Source of the DNA: WHSW01 sp963740055
GTDB taxonomy: Bacteria; Actinomycetota; Thermoleophilia; Solirubrobacterales; 70-9
Length of the DNA stretch: 64,000 bases
Direction: 5' to 3'
Assembly: GCA_963740055.1 (NCBI GenBank)
Contig: CAVUCL010000001.1
Location: 62,001-126,000, forward strand
Both the position numbers and the translations under genes were made by a program. This document shows positions 16,631 through 25,481 of this stretch, piece by piece. The stretch's first letter is position 1. Every line of letters begins with the position of its first letter. The notes beneath the pieces are model-generated. The model saw only the letters and a program-made list of their open reading frames with translations, did not search any database and was not told the DNA's origin.

Positions 16631-18162
16631 CGTTCGAGGCGCCGACGATCGACTACGCCGGGATCTCGCCGGTGATCGCGCTCACCGCGGGACTGGTCGC
16701 GGTGCTCGTCGCCGGGCTGTTCGGCAGCGTGCGCACACAGCGGATCGTCGTCTCGGCGCTCGGCCTCGGGGCGCTCGCCGTCGCCGCCGGGCTCTGCATC
16801 TGGCAGTGGGGCGAGGGCGGCAAGGACCTGGTCGCCGGGGCGCTGCGGCTCGACGACCTGGCGCTCTCGGCGACCCTGATCGCGATCGGCGCGGCGGCGT
16901 TCTGCATCCCGCTCTCCTGGCGCGAGCAGGCCTTCGACCGGCCGCTGGGACCGAGCGGGCACGGCGAGTTCCAGGCGCTGCTGCTCTGCTCGGTGCTCGG
17001 GATGACGCTGATCGCGCAGGCCCAGAACCTGATCGTCTTCTTCGTCGCGCTCGAGCTGCTCTCGATCCCCCTCTACGTCCTCTGCGGCGCGGCGCTGCGG
17101 CGCGAGCAGTCGCTCGAGTCCGGGCTCAAGTACCTGATCGTCGGCTCACTCGGCTCGGCGACGCTGCTCTACGGGCTCGCCTTCGTCTACGGCGCCTCCG
17201 GCTCGACCGACTTCTCGGGCATCCGCGCCGCGGTCGGCGGCTCGATCGTCGACGACCCGCTGCTCTTGATCGGGATCGCGCTCGCGGCCACCGGGCTCGC
17301 GTTCAAGCTCTCGATCGCACCCTTCCACCAGTGGACGCCCGACGTCTACGAGGGCGCGCCGACGCCGGTGACCGCGTTCATGGCGGTGGCGACGAAGGCG
17401 GCCGTGTTCTGCGTCCTGGTGCGCTTCTTCGAGGTCGCGCTCGGCCCGGCCGCGGCCGACTGGCAGCCGGCGCTGGCGGCGCTGGCGGCGGTCTCGATCG
17501 TGGTCGGCAACGCTGGCGCGCTCGGCCAGAGCTCGCTCAAGCGCCTGCTCGGATACTCCGGCGTCGCCCAGGCCGGCTACATGATGGTCGCGGTCGTCGC
17601 CGCCACCGAGGCCGGGGTGAGCGCGCTCGTCTTCTACCTCGCCGCCTACGCGCTGATGAACCTGGCGGCGTTCGCGGTGATCACGATCCGCGAGCGCGAG
17701 ACGCCGTTCGGCGACGACATCCGGGCGATGGACGGGCTCGGGCGCGAGCGCCCGGCGCTGGCCGCGGCGCTGACGATCTCGATGCTCGCGCTCGCCGGCC
17801 TGCCCGGGACCGCGGGCTTCATCGGCAAGCTGTTCTTGATCGAGGCGGCGGTCGACTCCGACTACACCTGGCTCGCGGTGATGATCGCGATCGGGACGAT
17901 GATCTCGCTCGCCTACTACCTGCGGGTCGTCGCCGCGGTCTGGATGCGCCCGGCCGCCACGGCGACGCTCGCCGAGAGCCGGCCGCCGGCGATCGCCGGC
18001 GCCTCGCCGGAGGCCGACGCGAGCCCGACCGGCGCCCGCTGCCCGGCGATCATCGGCCTGACCATGCTCGCGACCGCGGCGACGGTGTTCTTCGGCGTGA
18101 TCCCGGCGCCGCTGGTCGACTGGGCGGCGAGCGCGGGCGAGTCGATCGCGGGGCTGCTCTGA
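16627..18162 (+). CDS. nuoN: NADH-quinone oxidoreductase subunit N
   Basis: NuoN is the proximal antiporter-like pump subunit and the last gene of the nuo operon. Signatures are LKYLIVGSLGSATLLYGLAFVYG, KLSIAPFHQWTPDVYEGAPTPVTAFMAVATKAA and GYSGVAQAGYMMV. The 511-residue product is standard. A polar insert (ESRPPAIAGASPEADASPTG) precedes the last helix. No terminator is obvious in the 117 bp before the phosphatase gene. Confidence 0.96.
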   Translation: MTFEAPTIDYAGISPVIALTAGLVAVLVAGLFGSVRTQRIVVSALGLGALAVAAGLCIWQWGEGGKDLVAGALRLDDLALSATLIAIGAAAFCIPLSWREQAFDRPLGPSGHGEFQALLLCSVLGMTLIAQAQNLIVFFVALELLSIPLYVLCGAALRREQSLESGLKYLIVGSLGSATLLYGLAFVYGASGSTDFSGIRAAVGGSIVDDPLLLIGIALAATGLAFKLSIAPFHQWTPDVYEGAPTPVTAFMAVATKAAVFCVLVRFFEVALGPAAADWQPALAALAAVSIVVGNAGALGQSSLKRLLGYSGVAQAGYMMVAVVAATEAGVSALVFYLAAYALMNLAAFAVITIRERETPFGDDIRAMDGLGRERPALAAALTISMLALAGLPGTAGFIGKLFLIEAAVDSDYTWLAVMIAIGTMISLAYYLRVVAAVWMRPAATATLAESRPPAIAGASPEADASPTGARCPAIIGLTMLATAATVFFGVIPAPLVDWAASAGESIAGLL

Positions 18163-18227
18163 CCCGACCCGGTGGGCGAACGCCGGAGCTGAATCGAGAC
18201 GAGCGGGCCGCGATCGCGCGGGTGTGG

Positions 18228-18279
18228 TACTTTTGCCGCATCGGCGCATTGTTGAACAATTGAGCGGAGGTCACCGATC
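18228..18279 (+). promoter_or_regulatory. Promoter region and palindrome upstream of the alkaline phosphatase
   Basis: ATTGTTGAACAAT at 18248-18260 is a perfect 6-1-6 palindrome in otherwise GC-rich DNA. It lies between a TACTTT -10-like box (18228-18233) and a GGAGG ribosome binding site (18266-18270), 9 nt before the TTG start. It may be an operator near the transcription start. The 18163-18227 stretch holds nothing I recognise. Confidence 0.5.
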
Positions 18280-19533
18280 TTGAACGCCACCCGTATCCCG
18301 GTCCGCCCCCTCGCCTTCTCGCTCGCCAGCCTGGCGCTGATCGCCGCGGCGGCACTCGCCGCGGGCCCGCCTCCGAGCGCGGCGCAGATCGTCGCCGGGG
18401 AGCAGGGCACCTCGGTCGTCGTCCTGATCGGCGACGGAATGGGGCCGGTCCAGCGCGCCGCGTTCCAGTACAAGCTCTACGGCAAGCACGACCGCCAGCC
18501 GATCGACGAACAGGACTTCTACGGCGTCCTGCGCACCCATGCCAAGGGTCAGGGGATCACGACCGACTCCGCCGCGGCCGCGACGGCGATGGCGACCGGC
18601 GAGAAGACGAAGCGCAACTACGTCGGCGTCGACGCGAACGGCAAGCCGCTGAAGACGCTGCTCGAGATCGCCGACGAGGAGGGCAAGGCGACGGCGATCG
18701 TCGAGGACAACGACGTCACCAACGCGACCCTGGCGGGCTTCGCCGCCCACCACGACGACCGCGACAACAAGCGGGTGATCGCGCGCCAGTACATGAGCGG
18801 GACGCGACCGGACCTGATCCTCGGTGGCGGCGAGGAGGTCTGGTACCCGGAGGGACACCCGGGCAAGGTGCCGGACATGATCGAGGACGACGCCAGCTTC
18901 GGCAAGGTGAACCTGGTCGCACGGGCGAAGCAGCTCGGCTACGAGTACGCCTACGACCGCAAGACCTTCAACCGCCTCGACGGCCCGAAGGCACTGGCGA
19001 TGACCCGAACCGACGCGCTGCTGCGCGAGGTCTTCATCCGCAAGTACGACTACGAGAACGACCCCTACGCGGTGCCCGAGCACAAGATGGTCGCGAAGGC
19101 GCTCGAGATCCTCGATCGCGACCCGGACGGGTTCTTCATGGCGATCGACGTCGACGAGATCGACGACGCCGGCCACGAGCACAGCCCGCGGCTGCTGTTC
19201 AAGTCGGGCGCCGAGATCAACCGGATCGCGACGGTGCTGAACCGCTACCAGCGCAAGAACCCGAACACGCTCGTGATCATCACCGCCGACCACGAGACCG
19301 GCGGTCTCGGGATCGAGGCGCATTACCAGCGCGGCGGCGCGGGAGTGTTCCCGGTCAAGGACTCGGCGGAGAACTTCCGCCTCGACTGGACGACCCCGGG
19401 CCACACGGGAGTGAACGTGCCGATCAGCGCGACCGGCCCGCGGGCCCGCCGCTTCAACGGCGTCCACGACAACACGCACGTGTTCGACGTCGCCAGCAAG
19501 CACCTGCTGAACGACGTGCCGCCGGCGCCCTGA
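18280..19533 (+). CDS. Secreted alkaline phosphatase (PhoA family)
   Basis: The enzyme hydrolyses phosphomonoesters outside the cell. A signal peptide (about residues 1-35) is followed by a metal ligand in IGDGMG (D52), the nucleophile S97 in TTDSAAAATAMATG, ITADHETGG and WTTPGHTGV. The usual EGGRIDHAGH metal segment reads DVDEIDDAGH here, so the magnesium-site glutamate is replaced by D290. The start is TTG 18280 with a GGAGG site 9 nt upstream. It follows nuoN in the same direction but appears to have its own promoter. Phosphate control is plausible but not shown by a recognisable Pho box. Confidence 0.88.
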   Translation: MNATRIPVRPLAFSLASLALIAAAALAAGPPPSAAQIVAGEQGTSVVVLIGDGMGPVQRAAFQYKLYGKHDRQPIDEQDFYGVLRTHAKGQGITTDSAAAATAMATGEKTKRNYVGVDANGKPLKTLLEIADEEGKATAIVEDNDVTNATLAGFAAHHDDRDNKRVIARQYMSGTRPDLILGGGEEVWYPEGHPGKVPDMIEDDASFGKVNLVARAKQLGYEYAYDRKTFNRLDGPKALAMTRTDALLREVFIRKYDYENDPYAVPEHKMVAKALEILDRDPDGFFMAIDVDEIDDAGHEHSPRLLFKSGAEINRIATVLNRYQRKNPNTLVIITADHETGGLGIEAHYQRGGAGVFPVKDSAENFRLDWTTPGHTGVNVPISATGPRARRFNGVHDNTHVFDVASKHLLNDVPPAP

Positions 19534-19580
19534 GCGCAAGGGGGTGCGCACATCCCGCGTCCACGGGATGTGCGCGCTCA
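19526..19580. terminator. Bidirectional terminator hairpin
   Basis: GCGCACATCCCG and CGGGATGTGCGC form a perfect 12-bp stem around a 6-nt loop. CTGAGCGC and GCGCTCAG lie outside it and extend the pairing. The hairpin separates the convergent phosphatase and aminotransferase genes and probably serves both. No U-tract is present. Confidence 0.75.
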
Positions 19581-20933
19581 GCCGGCGGTGAGCTCCTCGG
19601 CGACGTCGGCGAAGGCCGCGGCATGGCGGTCGACGTGCGCCTCGGTCGTCGCCGGCGACATCAGCGCCATCATGTGGAACGGGGTCAGGAGGACGCCGCG
19701 GTTGAGCATGTAGAGGTGCAGGAGCGCGTCGAGCTCGTCGTCCATCGCCGCCGCCGCCTCGCCGCCGGTCCGCGGCGGCTCGGGGCTGAACATGTACTCG
19801 GCCCGGCAGCCGAGCCGGGTCACCGACCACGGCAGGTCATGCTCGGAGATCGTCTCGGCGACCCCGCGCTCGAACCGCTCGCCGAGCGCGATCATGTGCT
19901 CGAACGCCTCCTCGGTGAGCACCTCGGTCAGGGTCGCGCGCGCGGCGGCGAGCGAGAGCGCGTTGCCCGCCAGCGTCCCGCCGACCCCGCCGACGTCGGC
20001 GGCGCCGGCGATCGTGTGCTCGAGGATCTGCTCGGCGACCTCGGTCGTGAGCCCGTAGGCGCCGATCGGAACCCCGCCCCCGATCGGCTTGCCGATCGTC
20101 AGCAGGTCCGGCTCGAGGCCGGCGACGCCGGTGTAGCCGCCCGGTCCGCAGCAGAGGGTGTGGGTCTCGTCGATGACCAGCAGCGTCCCGGCCTCGCGGG
20201 TGAGCTCGCGCAGCCGTTCGTGATAGCCGTCGTCGGCGAGCACGATGCCGATGTTGGTCAGCGCCGGCTCGATCAGCACGCAGGCGACGTCCCCGTGGCC
20301 GAGCTCGCGCTCGAGGCCCTCGAGGTCGTTGATCTCGACGATCCGCGTCGTCTGCGCCGGATCGACCGGCGGGCCGACGTTTCCCTCCCGCGGGCGGACC
20401 TCACCGCCGTCGAGGCCGGCGACCGTCTCGTCGACGCTGCCGTGATAGCAGTGGTTGTGCACGAGCACCTTCGAGCGGCCGGTGATCTCGCGCGCGAGCC
20501 GGATCACGAACCGGTTCGCGTCGGTGGCCGAGAGCGTGAACTGCCACTCGGGCAATCCGAAGCGGCGCTTCATCTCCTCACCGACGGCGATCGCGTCCTC
20601 GGTCGGCAGCATCGCGGTGATCCCGCGCGCGACCCGATCGCGCACGGCGGCGACCGTCGCCGGAGGCGAGTGGCCGGTCATCGCCCCGGTGTCGCCGAGG
20701 CAGAGATCGGCGTAGACGACGCCGTCGACGTCGACCACCTCGGCACCCTCGGCCGAGGCGAGGAAGACCGGGAACTCACCCGGCCAGCGCGTCATCCAAT
20801 TCATCGGCACCCCGGAGAGCAGCGAGGCGCGGGCGCGCTCGTGCAGCTCCCGCGACGCCGGATGGGTGTCGGCGAAGCGACGTCGCTCCCGCTCGCTCAG
20901 CTCGGCGATCCGCTCACGTTCGATCTCGATCAC
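19578..20933 (-). CDS. Class III PLP aminotransferase, glutamate-1-semialdehyde aminomutase-like
   Basis: This is a fold-type I PLP enzyme. It contains LVIDETHTLCCGPGG with the PLP-binding aspartate, and the Schiff-base lysine in LLTIGKPIGGGVPIGAYG. The closest visible resemblance is to glutamate-1-semialdehyde aminomutases and related omega-amino transaminases. It is not a tetrapyrrole gene by context, because it is divergent from a GntR regulator and a catabolic-type operon. GTG 20933 is preferred because GGAGGGAAG precedes it; an upstream ATG at 20972 would add 13 residues. It probably deaminates the substrate imported by the neighbouring ABC transporter. Confidence 0.8.
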   Translation of the reverse strand: MIEIERERIAELSERERRRFADTHPASRELHERARASLLSGVPMNWMTRWPGEFPVFLASAEGAEVVDVDGVVYADLCLGDTGAMTGHSPPATVAAVRDRVARGITAMLPTEDAIAVGEEMKRRFGLPEWQFTLSATDANRFVIRLAREITGRSKVLVHNHCYHGSVDETVAGLDGGEVRPREGNVGPPVDPAQTTRIVEINDLEGLERELGHGDVACVLIEPALTNIGIVLADDGYHERLRELTREAGTLLVIDETHTLCCGPGGYTGVAGLEPDLLTIGKPIGGGVPIGAYGLTTEVAEQILEHTIAGAADVGGVGGTLAGNALSLAAARATLTEVLTEEAFEHMIALGERFERGVAETISEHDLPWSVTRLGCRAEYMFSPEPPRTGGEAAAAMDDELDALLHLYMLNRGVLLTPFHMMALMSPATTEAHVDRHAAAFADVAEELTAG

Positions 20934-21002
20934 TCGGTCTTCCCTCCCTCGGTGACTGGTCCGGTCCGACACATCTTGTCAAATTGTGGAATGATGCGAC
21001 AC
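20934..21002. promoter_or_regulatory. Divergent control region of the aminotransferase and GntR genes
   Basis: A perfect minus-strand TTGACA (complement of 20978-20983) faces the aminotransferase. CGACACAT occurs twice, flanking this AT-rich core about 30 bp apart. The region is a good candidate for GntR autoregulation of both transcripts. I do not see a textbook FadR-type operator. Confidence 0.5.
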
Positions 21003-21728
21003 ATGCCCAACCAAGACCCCAGCGCGCCGTCCGACGAGCAACCACCGACCGAGGTCCCGAACCTCCAGCTCGCAACCGTATCCACCGTCCAGGCGGCGGC
21101 GAACGCGCTTCGAGAGCTGATCCTCGACGGGCGGATCGAACCCGGGTCGCGACTTCGCGAGACCGAGTTCGCGACCCGGCTCGGCATCGCCCGGCACTCG
21201 TTCCGGGCCGCGACCCAGATCCTGATCGCCGAGGGCCTGCTCCTGCGCGAGCCGAACCGCGGCGTCCAGGTCCCCGTCTTCGACCCCGACGACCTGATCG
21301 ACGTCTTTCGCCTCCGCACCGCGCTCGAGGTGGAGGCGGTGCGACTCGTCGTCGCCACCGGCGAGGTCCCCGCGGCGGCCGAGGAGTCGGTGCGCGAGCT
21401 CTCGGCGGCGACCGACGACGCTCCCTGGCGCGCGGTCGTCGAGCCGGACATGCGCTTTCACCGTTCGATCATCGACGCCGCCGGCTCCGAGCGGCTGGCG
21501 CGCGCGTACTCCTCGGTCCAGTCGGAGATCCTCCTCTGCCTCGTGCAGCTGCGGCCGCACTACGAGCGCCCGGCAGAGGTCGCGGCCGAGCACGAGGAGC
21601 TGATCGAGGCGATTCGAGGCGGCGACCCCGAGCGGGCCGAGGAGCTGTTTCGCAAGCATCTCGCCGAGGCCGCCGACAACCTCACCCGCGCCTGGCAGGA
21701 GCTGACCGGAGAGAAGGTGGTCGTATGA
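21003..21728 (+). CDS. GntR-family regulator, FadR/FCD subfamily
   Basis: The N-terminal winged helix spans about residues 25-85 (LRELILDGRIEPGSRLRETE, LGIARHSFRAATQIL, EGLLLREPNRGVQVP). An all-helical FCD effector domain follows (residues about 95-230), with MRFHRSIIDAAG and EHEELIEAIRGGDPERAEEL. FCD regulators usually sense small organic acids. The start could be ATG 20991, 20994 or 21003. The last avoids a start immediately abutting the GGA. Its stop overlaps the enolase-like start, so it is the first gene of the operon and very likely its local regulator. Confidence 0.85.
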   Translation: MPNQDPSAPSDEQPPTEVPNLQLATVSTVQAAANALRELILDGRIEPGSRLRETEFATRLGIARHSFRAATQILIAEGLLLREPNRGVQVPVFDPDDLIDVFRLRTALEVEAVRLVVATGEVPAAAEESVRELSAATDDAPWRAVVEPDMRFHRSIIDAAGSERLARAYSSVQSEILLCLVQLRPHYERPAEVAAEHEELIEAIRGGDPERAEELFRKHLAEAADNLTRAWQELTGEKVVV

Positions 21729-23002
21729 GCCCGCTGGTCGAGGACGTCAGGGCGCGCGAGGTGCTCGACTGCCGCGGCCTGCCGACGGTGCAGGTCGACC
21801 TGCGGCTCGAGGACGGGACCGTGGCCACCGCCGACGTGCCGTCGGGCCGCTCGACCGGGTCCAACGAGGCCGCCGAGCTTCGCGACGGCGGCCGCCGTTT
21901 CGGCGGCTTCGGCGTCCGCGGCGCGGTCGACGCCGTCAACGGCGAGATCCGCGACGCGCTCGCCGGTCGACCGCTCGCCGGCCAGCGCGAGCTCGACTCG
22001 GCGCTGATCGCCCTCGACGGCACCGAGCGCAAGTCGCGGCTCGGCGCGAACGCGATCCTCGGCGTCTCACTGGCGGCGGCGAGGGCCCGCGCGGCGGCGG
22101 CCGGCACCCCGCTCTACCGGGCGCTGAACGCGAACGCACACGTGATCCCGGTGCCGCTCGTCAACCTGATCAACGGCGGCAAGCACGCGTCCAACGATCT
22201 CGACTTCCAGGAGTTCATCGTGATCCCGGTCGGCGCCGACTCGATCGTCGAGGCGCTGCAGATCTCCACCGAGGTCAACCTCGCGCTCGCCGAGATCCTG
22301 CTCGAGCGCTACGGCAAGAGCGCCCTCAACACCGGCGACGAGGGCGGCTACGCGCCGGCGATATCGAGCCCTCAGGAGGCGCTCGGCCTGCTGCACGAGG
22401 CGGTCGCCGGCGCGGGGCACGAGGGCCGCTTCCGCTACGGCCTCGACTGCGCCGCGACCCACCTCTACGACGCCGAGACCGACAGCTACGAGGTCGCCGG
22501 CGTCCGGCGCGATCGCGAAGCGATGACCGAGCTCTACCTGGAGCTGATCCGCGACTTCGACGTGGTCACGATCGAGGACCCGCTCGACGAGAGCGACTTC
22601 GACGGCTTCGCCGCGCTGACCGAGGCGAGCGGGATCCAGATCGTCGGCGACGACCTCTTCGTCACCGACCCGGCCCGGCTGCGGACCGGGCTCGAGCGCG
22701 GATCGGGCAACTCGCTGCTCTGGAAGGTGAACCAGATCGGCACCCTTTCGGAGGCTCTCGATGCCGCCGATCTCGCCCACCGCGGCGGCTACTCGGTCGT
22801 CGTCTCGGAACGCTCCGGGGAGACCGAGGACCCGATCATCGCCGACCTCGCGGTTGCCCTCGGCGCCGGCCAGATCAAGACCGGGGCCCCGGTGCGCGGA
22901 GAGCGCACCGCGAAGTACAACCGCCTGATCAGGATCGCGGAGGAGCTCGGGCCGACGGCGACCTACCCCGGCGACGTGTTCGCGGCGGCGATCGCGGCGT
23001 GA
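21725..23002 (+). CDS. Enolase paralogue with altered active site
   Basis: The 425-residue protein has the full enolase fold. Metal ligands align at D241, E284 and D309. The general acid/base pair is present as E206 (GDEGG) and K334 (KVNQIG), and K385 (QIKTG) and H154 (GGKHASN) are kept. Two diagnostic positions differ: the SGAS loop is SGRS (R42), and SHRSGETED reads SERSGETED, replacing the active-site histidine with E362. The ILDSRGNPT motif is VLDCRGLPT. This suggests a dehydratase acting on a 2-phospho-hydroxy acid other than, or besides, 2-phosphoglycerate. It is coupled to a glycerate 2-kinase-family gene. The housekeeping enolase is probably elsewhere. Confidence 0.85.
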   Translation: MSPLVEDVRAREVLDCRGLPTVQVDLRLEDGTVATADVPSGRSTGSNEAAELRDGGRRFGGFGVRGAVDAVNGEIRDALAGRPLAGQRELDSALIALDGTERKSRLGANAILGVSLAAARARAAAAGTPLYRALNANAHVIPVPLVNLINGGKHASNDLDFQEFIVIPVGADSIVEALQISTEVNLALAEILLERYGKSALNTGDEGGYAPAISSPQEALGLLHEAVAGAGHEGRFRYGLDCAATHLYDAETDSYEVAGVRRDREAMTELYLELIRDFDVVTIEDPLDESDFDGFAALTEASGIQIVGDDLFVTDPARLRTGLERGSGNSLLWKVNQIGTLSEALDAADLAHRGGYSVVVSERSGETEDPIIADLAVALGAGQIKTGAPVRGERTAKYNRLIRIAEELGPTATYPGDVFAAAIAA

Positions 23003-24360
23003 TCGCCAACTCGGTGGAGCTGGCCGCCGCCGGCATGCCCGAGCTCCGCGAGCTGACGCTGAGCGTCGCCCGAGCCGGGCTCGCCGCCTGCGACGTCGCC
23101 CGCGCCACCGAGGAGTCGGTCTCGCTCGTCGACGGCGGGATCGCGGTCGACGGCCGCGCGTACCCGCTCGAGCCCGGCGCTCGGGTGCTCGTGCTCGGCT
23201 CGGGCAAGGCGACGCTCGCGATCGCCGCGGCGCTCGAGCGGCGGTTGGGCGAGCAGCTCGACGCCGGCGCGGTCGTCGTCCGCCGCGGCGAGGACACGAT
23301 CGAGCTCGACCGGGTCGAGGTGCTGGTCGCGGATCATCCACTGCCCAGCGAACGCTCGGCCGCCGCTGCTCGGAGGCTGGTCGAGCTCGCCGACTCGGTC
23401 TCGACCGGCGACCTGGTCCTGGCCTCGTTCACCGGCGGCAGCTCGGCGCTGACGAGCCTGCCGCCGGCGGGCGTCACGCTGGCCGAGAAGCGCCGCCTGC
23501 ACGAGCTGCTGCTCGGCTCGGGCGCGCCGATCGTCGAGGTGAACGCGGTTCGCAAGCACGTCTCGGCGCTCAAGGGCGGGCGGCTCGCGGCACGGATCGC
23601 CCCCGCGCGCCTGGTCAACCTCACGGTCTCGGACGTGGCCGGTGACGTGCTCGACGCGATCACCGATCCGACCGTCGAGGACACCTCGACGGTCGCCGAC
23701 GCGATCGGAATCCTGCACGCCCGCGGCCTCTGGGAGGAGCTGCCGGCGAGCGTGCGGGCCCATCTCGGCGGCGAGGCCGCTCACTCCCCGCGGCTGGACT
23801 CCGACCCGCACACCGTGCTGCTGGTCACCGGGGCGAGCGCCTGCGAGGCGATGGCGGCCGCGGCCCGGAGCGCGGGCGTCGCCGCGCACGTCGTCTCGAC
23901 CGAGCTCGAGGGCGAGGCGAGCGTCGTCGGCCGCGAGCTCGCCGAGCTGGCGCTGAGCTGCGCCGGGGGCATCGGGCCCGTCTCCGCGCCCTGCGTCCTG
24001 GTCGGCTGCGGCGGCGAGGCGACGGTGTCGCTCGGCAACGGCGGCTTCGGCGCCGGGGGGCCGAACCAGGAGGCGGCGGTGGTGGCGGCGCTCGCGCTTG
24101 CCGAGGGCGCGCCGATCTGCGCCTGCTTCATCGACACGGACGGCTCCGACGGCGGCACCGCCGCGGCGGGGGCAATCGTCGACGGCCAGAGCTCGCGGCG
24201 CGCGCGCGACGCAGGCATCGATCTCGCCGCCGCGGTCGCGGCGCACCGGTCCGGCGAGGCGCTCGCCGGCCTCGGCGACACCGTCCTCACGGGCCCGACT
24301 CAGACCAACGTCAACGACCTGTTCGTGCTCACGATCGGCGATCCGGCAGGCGGGCGATGA
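22999..24360 (+). CDS. Glycerate 2-kinase family protein (GckA/TtuD, MOFRL type)
   Basis: Members phosphorylate D-glycerate at C2 with ATP, giving 2-phosphoglycerate. Visible motifs are VLVLGSGKATLAIAAALE, FTGGSSALTSLP, NAVRKHVSALKGGRLA and, in the C-terminal MOFRL part, GGEATV, GGPNQEAAV, DTDGSDG and TGPTQTNVNDL. GGPNQE and TGPTQTNVNDL differ slightly from the usual GGRNQE and GPTGTNVNDL. It overlaps the enolase gene by GTGA, so kinase and enolase probably act consecutively. The true substrate may be a glycerate analogue. Confidence 0.83.
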   Translation: MIANSVELAAAGMPELRELTLSVARAGLAACDVARATEESVSLVDGGIAVDGRAYPLEPGARVLVLGSGKATLAIAAALERRLGEQLDAGAVVVRRGEDTIELDRVEVLVADHPLPSERSAAAARRLVELADSVSTGDLVLASFTGGSSALTSLPPAGVTLAEKRRLHELLLGSGAPIVEVNAVRKHVSALKGGRLAARIAPARLVNLTVSDVAGDVLDAITDPTVEDTSTVADAIGILHARGLWEELPASVRAHLGGEAAHSPRLDSDPHTVLLVTGASACEAMAAAARSAGVAAHVVSTELEGEASVVGRELAELALSCAGGIGPVSAPCVLVGCGGEATVSLGNGGFGAGGPNQEAAVVAALALAEGAPICACFIDTDGSDGGTAAAGAIVDGQSSRRARDAGIDLAAAVAAHRSGEALAGLGDTVLTGPTQTNVNDLFVLTIGDPAGGR

Positions 24361-25481
24361 GCCAGCCGTCGATCGTCCTCGATTCAGTCACGCGCCGGTT
24401 CGGCGAGCTGCTCGCGGTCGACGGGGTCTCGCTCGAGATCGGTGCCGGCGAGTTCTTCTCGCTGCTCGGGCCGAGCGGCTGCGGGAAGACGACCACCCTG
24501 CGGATGATCGCCGGGTTCGAGGAGCCCGACCAGGGCCGCGTCTGGCTCGCGGGCGAGGACGTGACCACGGTGTCGCCGAAGCGACGCAACGTGAACATGG
24601 TCTTCCAGGACTACGCGCTCTTCCCCCACATGTCGGTGGCCGACAACGTCGGCTTCGGGCTCCGGCTGCGCCGCGTCGACCGCGACGAGATCGCCGCCAG
24701 GGTTGGCGAGATGCTCGCGATCGTCCGCCTCGAGGGACTCGCCGGGCGACGCCCCGGCGAGCTCTCCGGCGGCCAGCGCCAGCGCGTCGCCCTCGGACGC
24801 GCGCTCGTCAACCGACCCGCGGCGCTGCTCCTCGACGAGCCGCTCGGCGCCCTCGACCTGAAGCTGCGCCGCGAGATGCAGCTCGAGCTGAAGCGGATCC
24901 AGAAGTCGACCGCGACGACCTTCGTATACGTCACCCACGACCAGGAGGAGGCGCTGACGATGTCGGACCGGATCGCGGTCATGGACGGGGGCCGGGTGCA
25001 GCAGCTCGCCGACCCGCGGTCGCTCTACGAGCGACCCGACACGGCGTTCGTCGCCGACTTCATCGGCACCTCGAACAGCCTGCGCGTCGACGTCTCGCGT
25101 CGCGACGGCGACCGCGCGGTGATGGAGCTCGGCGAGGGAATGCGGATCTGCGTCGAGTGCGACCACGCGGTTGGCGAGTCGATCGAGATCTCGGTCCGGC
25201 CGGAGAAGATCCGCATCGGTCCCGCCGCCGACGCGGACGAGAGCAGGGTCGGCGGAGTCGTCGTCGAGCGCCTCTACCTCGGCTCGCTCTCGCAGATCCT
25301 GGTCGAGCTGCCGAGCGGCGAGCGCCTCTCCGTGCACGAGCTCAACGACGACGACGTCACCACCGCCGCGCCCGGCGACCGGGTCGAGCTCGGCTGGGCG
25401 CCGCGCCACAGCCTGGTCGTCGCCGAACACGTCGACGGCATCGAACCCGCCACACCTACGAGCGAAGGGAGCTCACGATGA
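24357..25481 (+). CDS. ABC transporter ATPase, spermidine/putrescine (PotA) type
   Basis: The nucleotide-binding domain has Walker A GPSGCGKTT, the signature LSGGQRQRVALGRALV, Walker B LLLDEPLGALD and the switch histidine in VTHDQEEAL. A C-terminal TOBE/OB-like domain (about residues 240-355) is typical of PotA, FbpC and MalK relatives. The 374-residue product energises uptake through the two permeases encoded downstream. It overlaps the kinase and binding-protein genes by ATGA. Confidence 0.92.
   Translation: MSQPSIVLDSVTRRFGELLAVDGVSLEIGAGEFFSLLGPSGCGKTTTLRMIAGFEEPDQGRVWLAGEDVTTVSPKRRNVNMVFQDYALFPHMSVADNVGFGLRLRRVDRDEIAARVGEMLAIVRLEGLAGRRPGELSGGQRQRVALGRALVNRPAALLLDEPLGALDLKLRREMQLELKRIQKSTATTFVYVTHDQEEALTMSDRIAVMDGGRVQQLADPRSLYERPDTAFVADFIGTSNSLRVDVSRRDGDRAVMELGEGMRICVECDHAVGESIEISVRPEKIRIGPAADADESRVGGVVVERLYLGSLSQILVELPSGERLSVHELNDDDVTTAAPGDRVELGWAPRHSLVVAEHVDGIEPATPTSEGSSR

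Noticed and set aside
19578..20933. Haem-pathway glutamate-1-semialdehyde aminomutase (hemL)
   Set aside because: Sequence resembles the family, but the divergent GntR and catabolic operon context and absence of hem genes argue against it.
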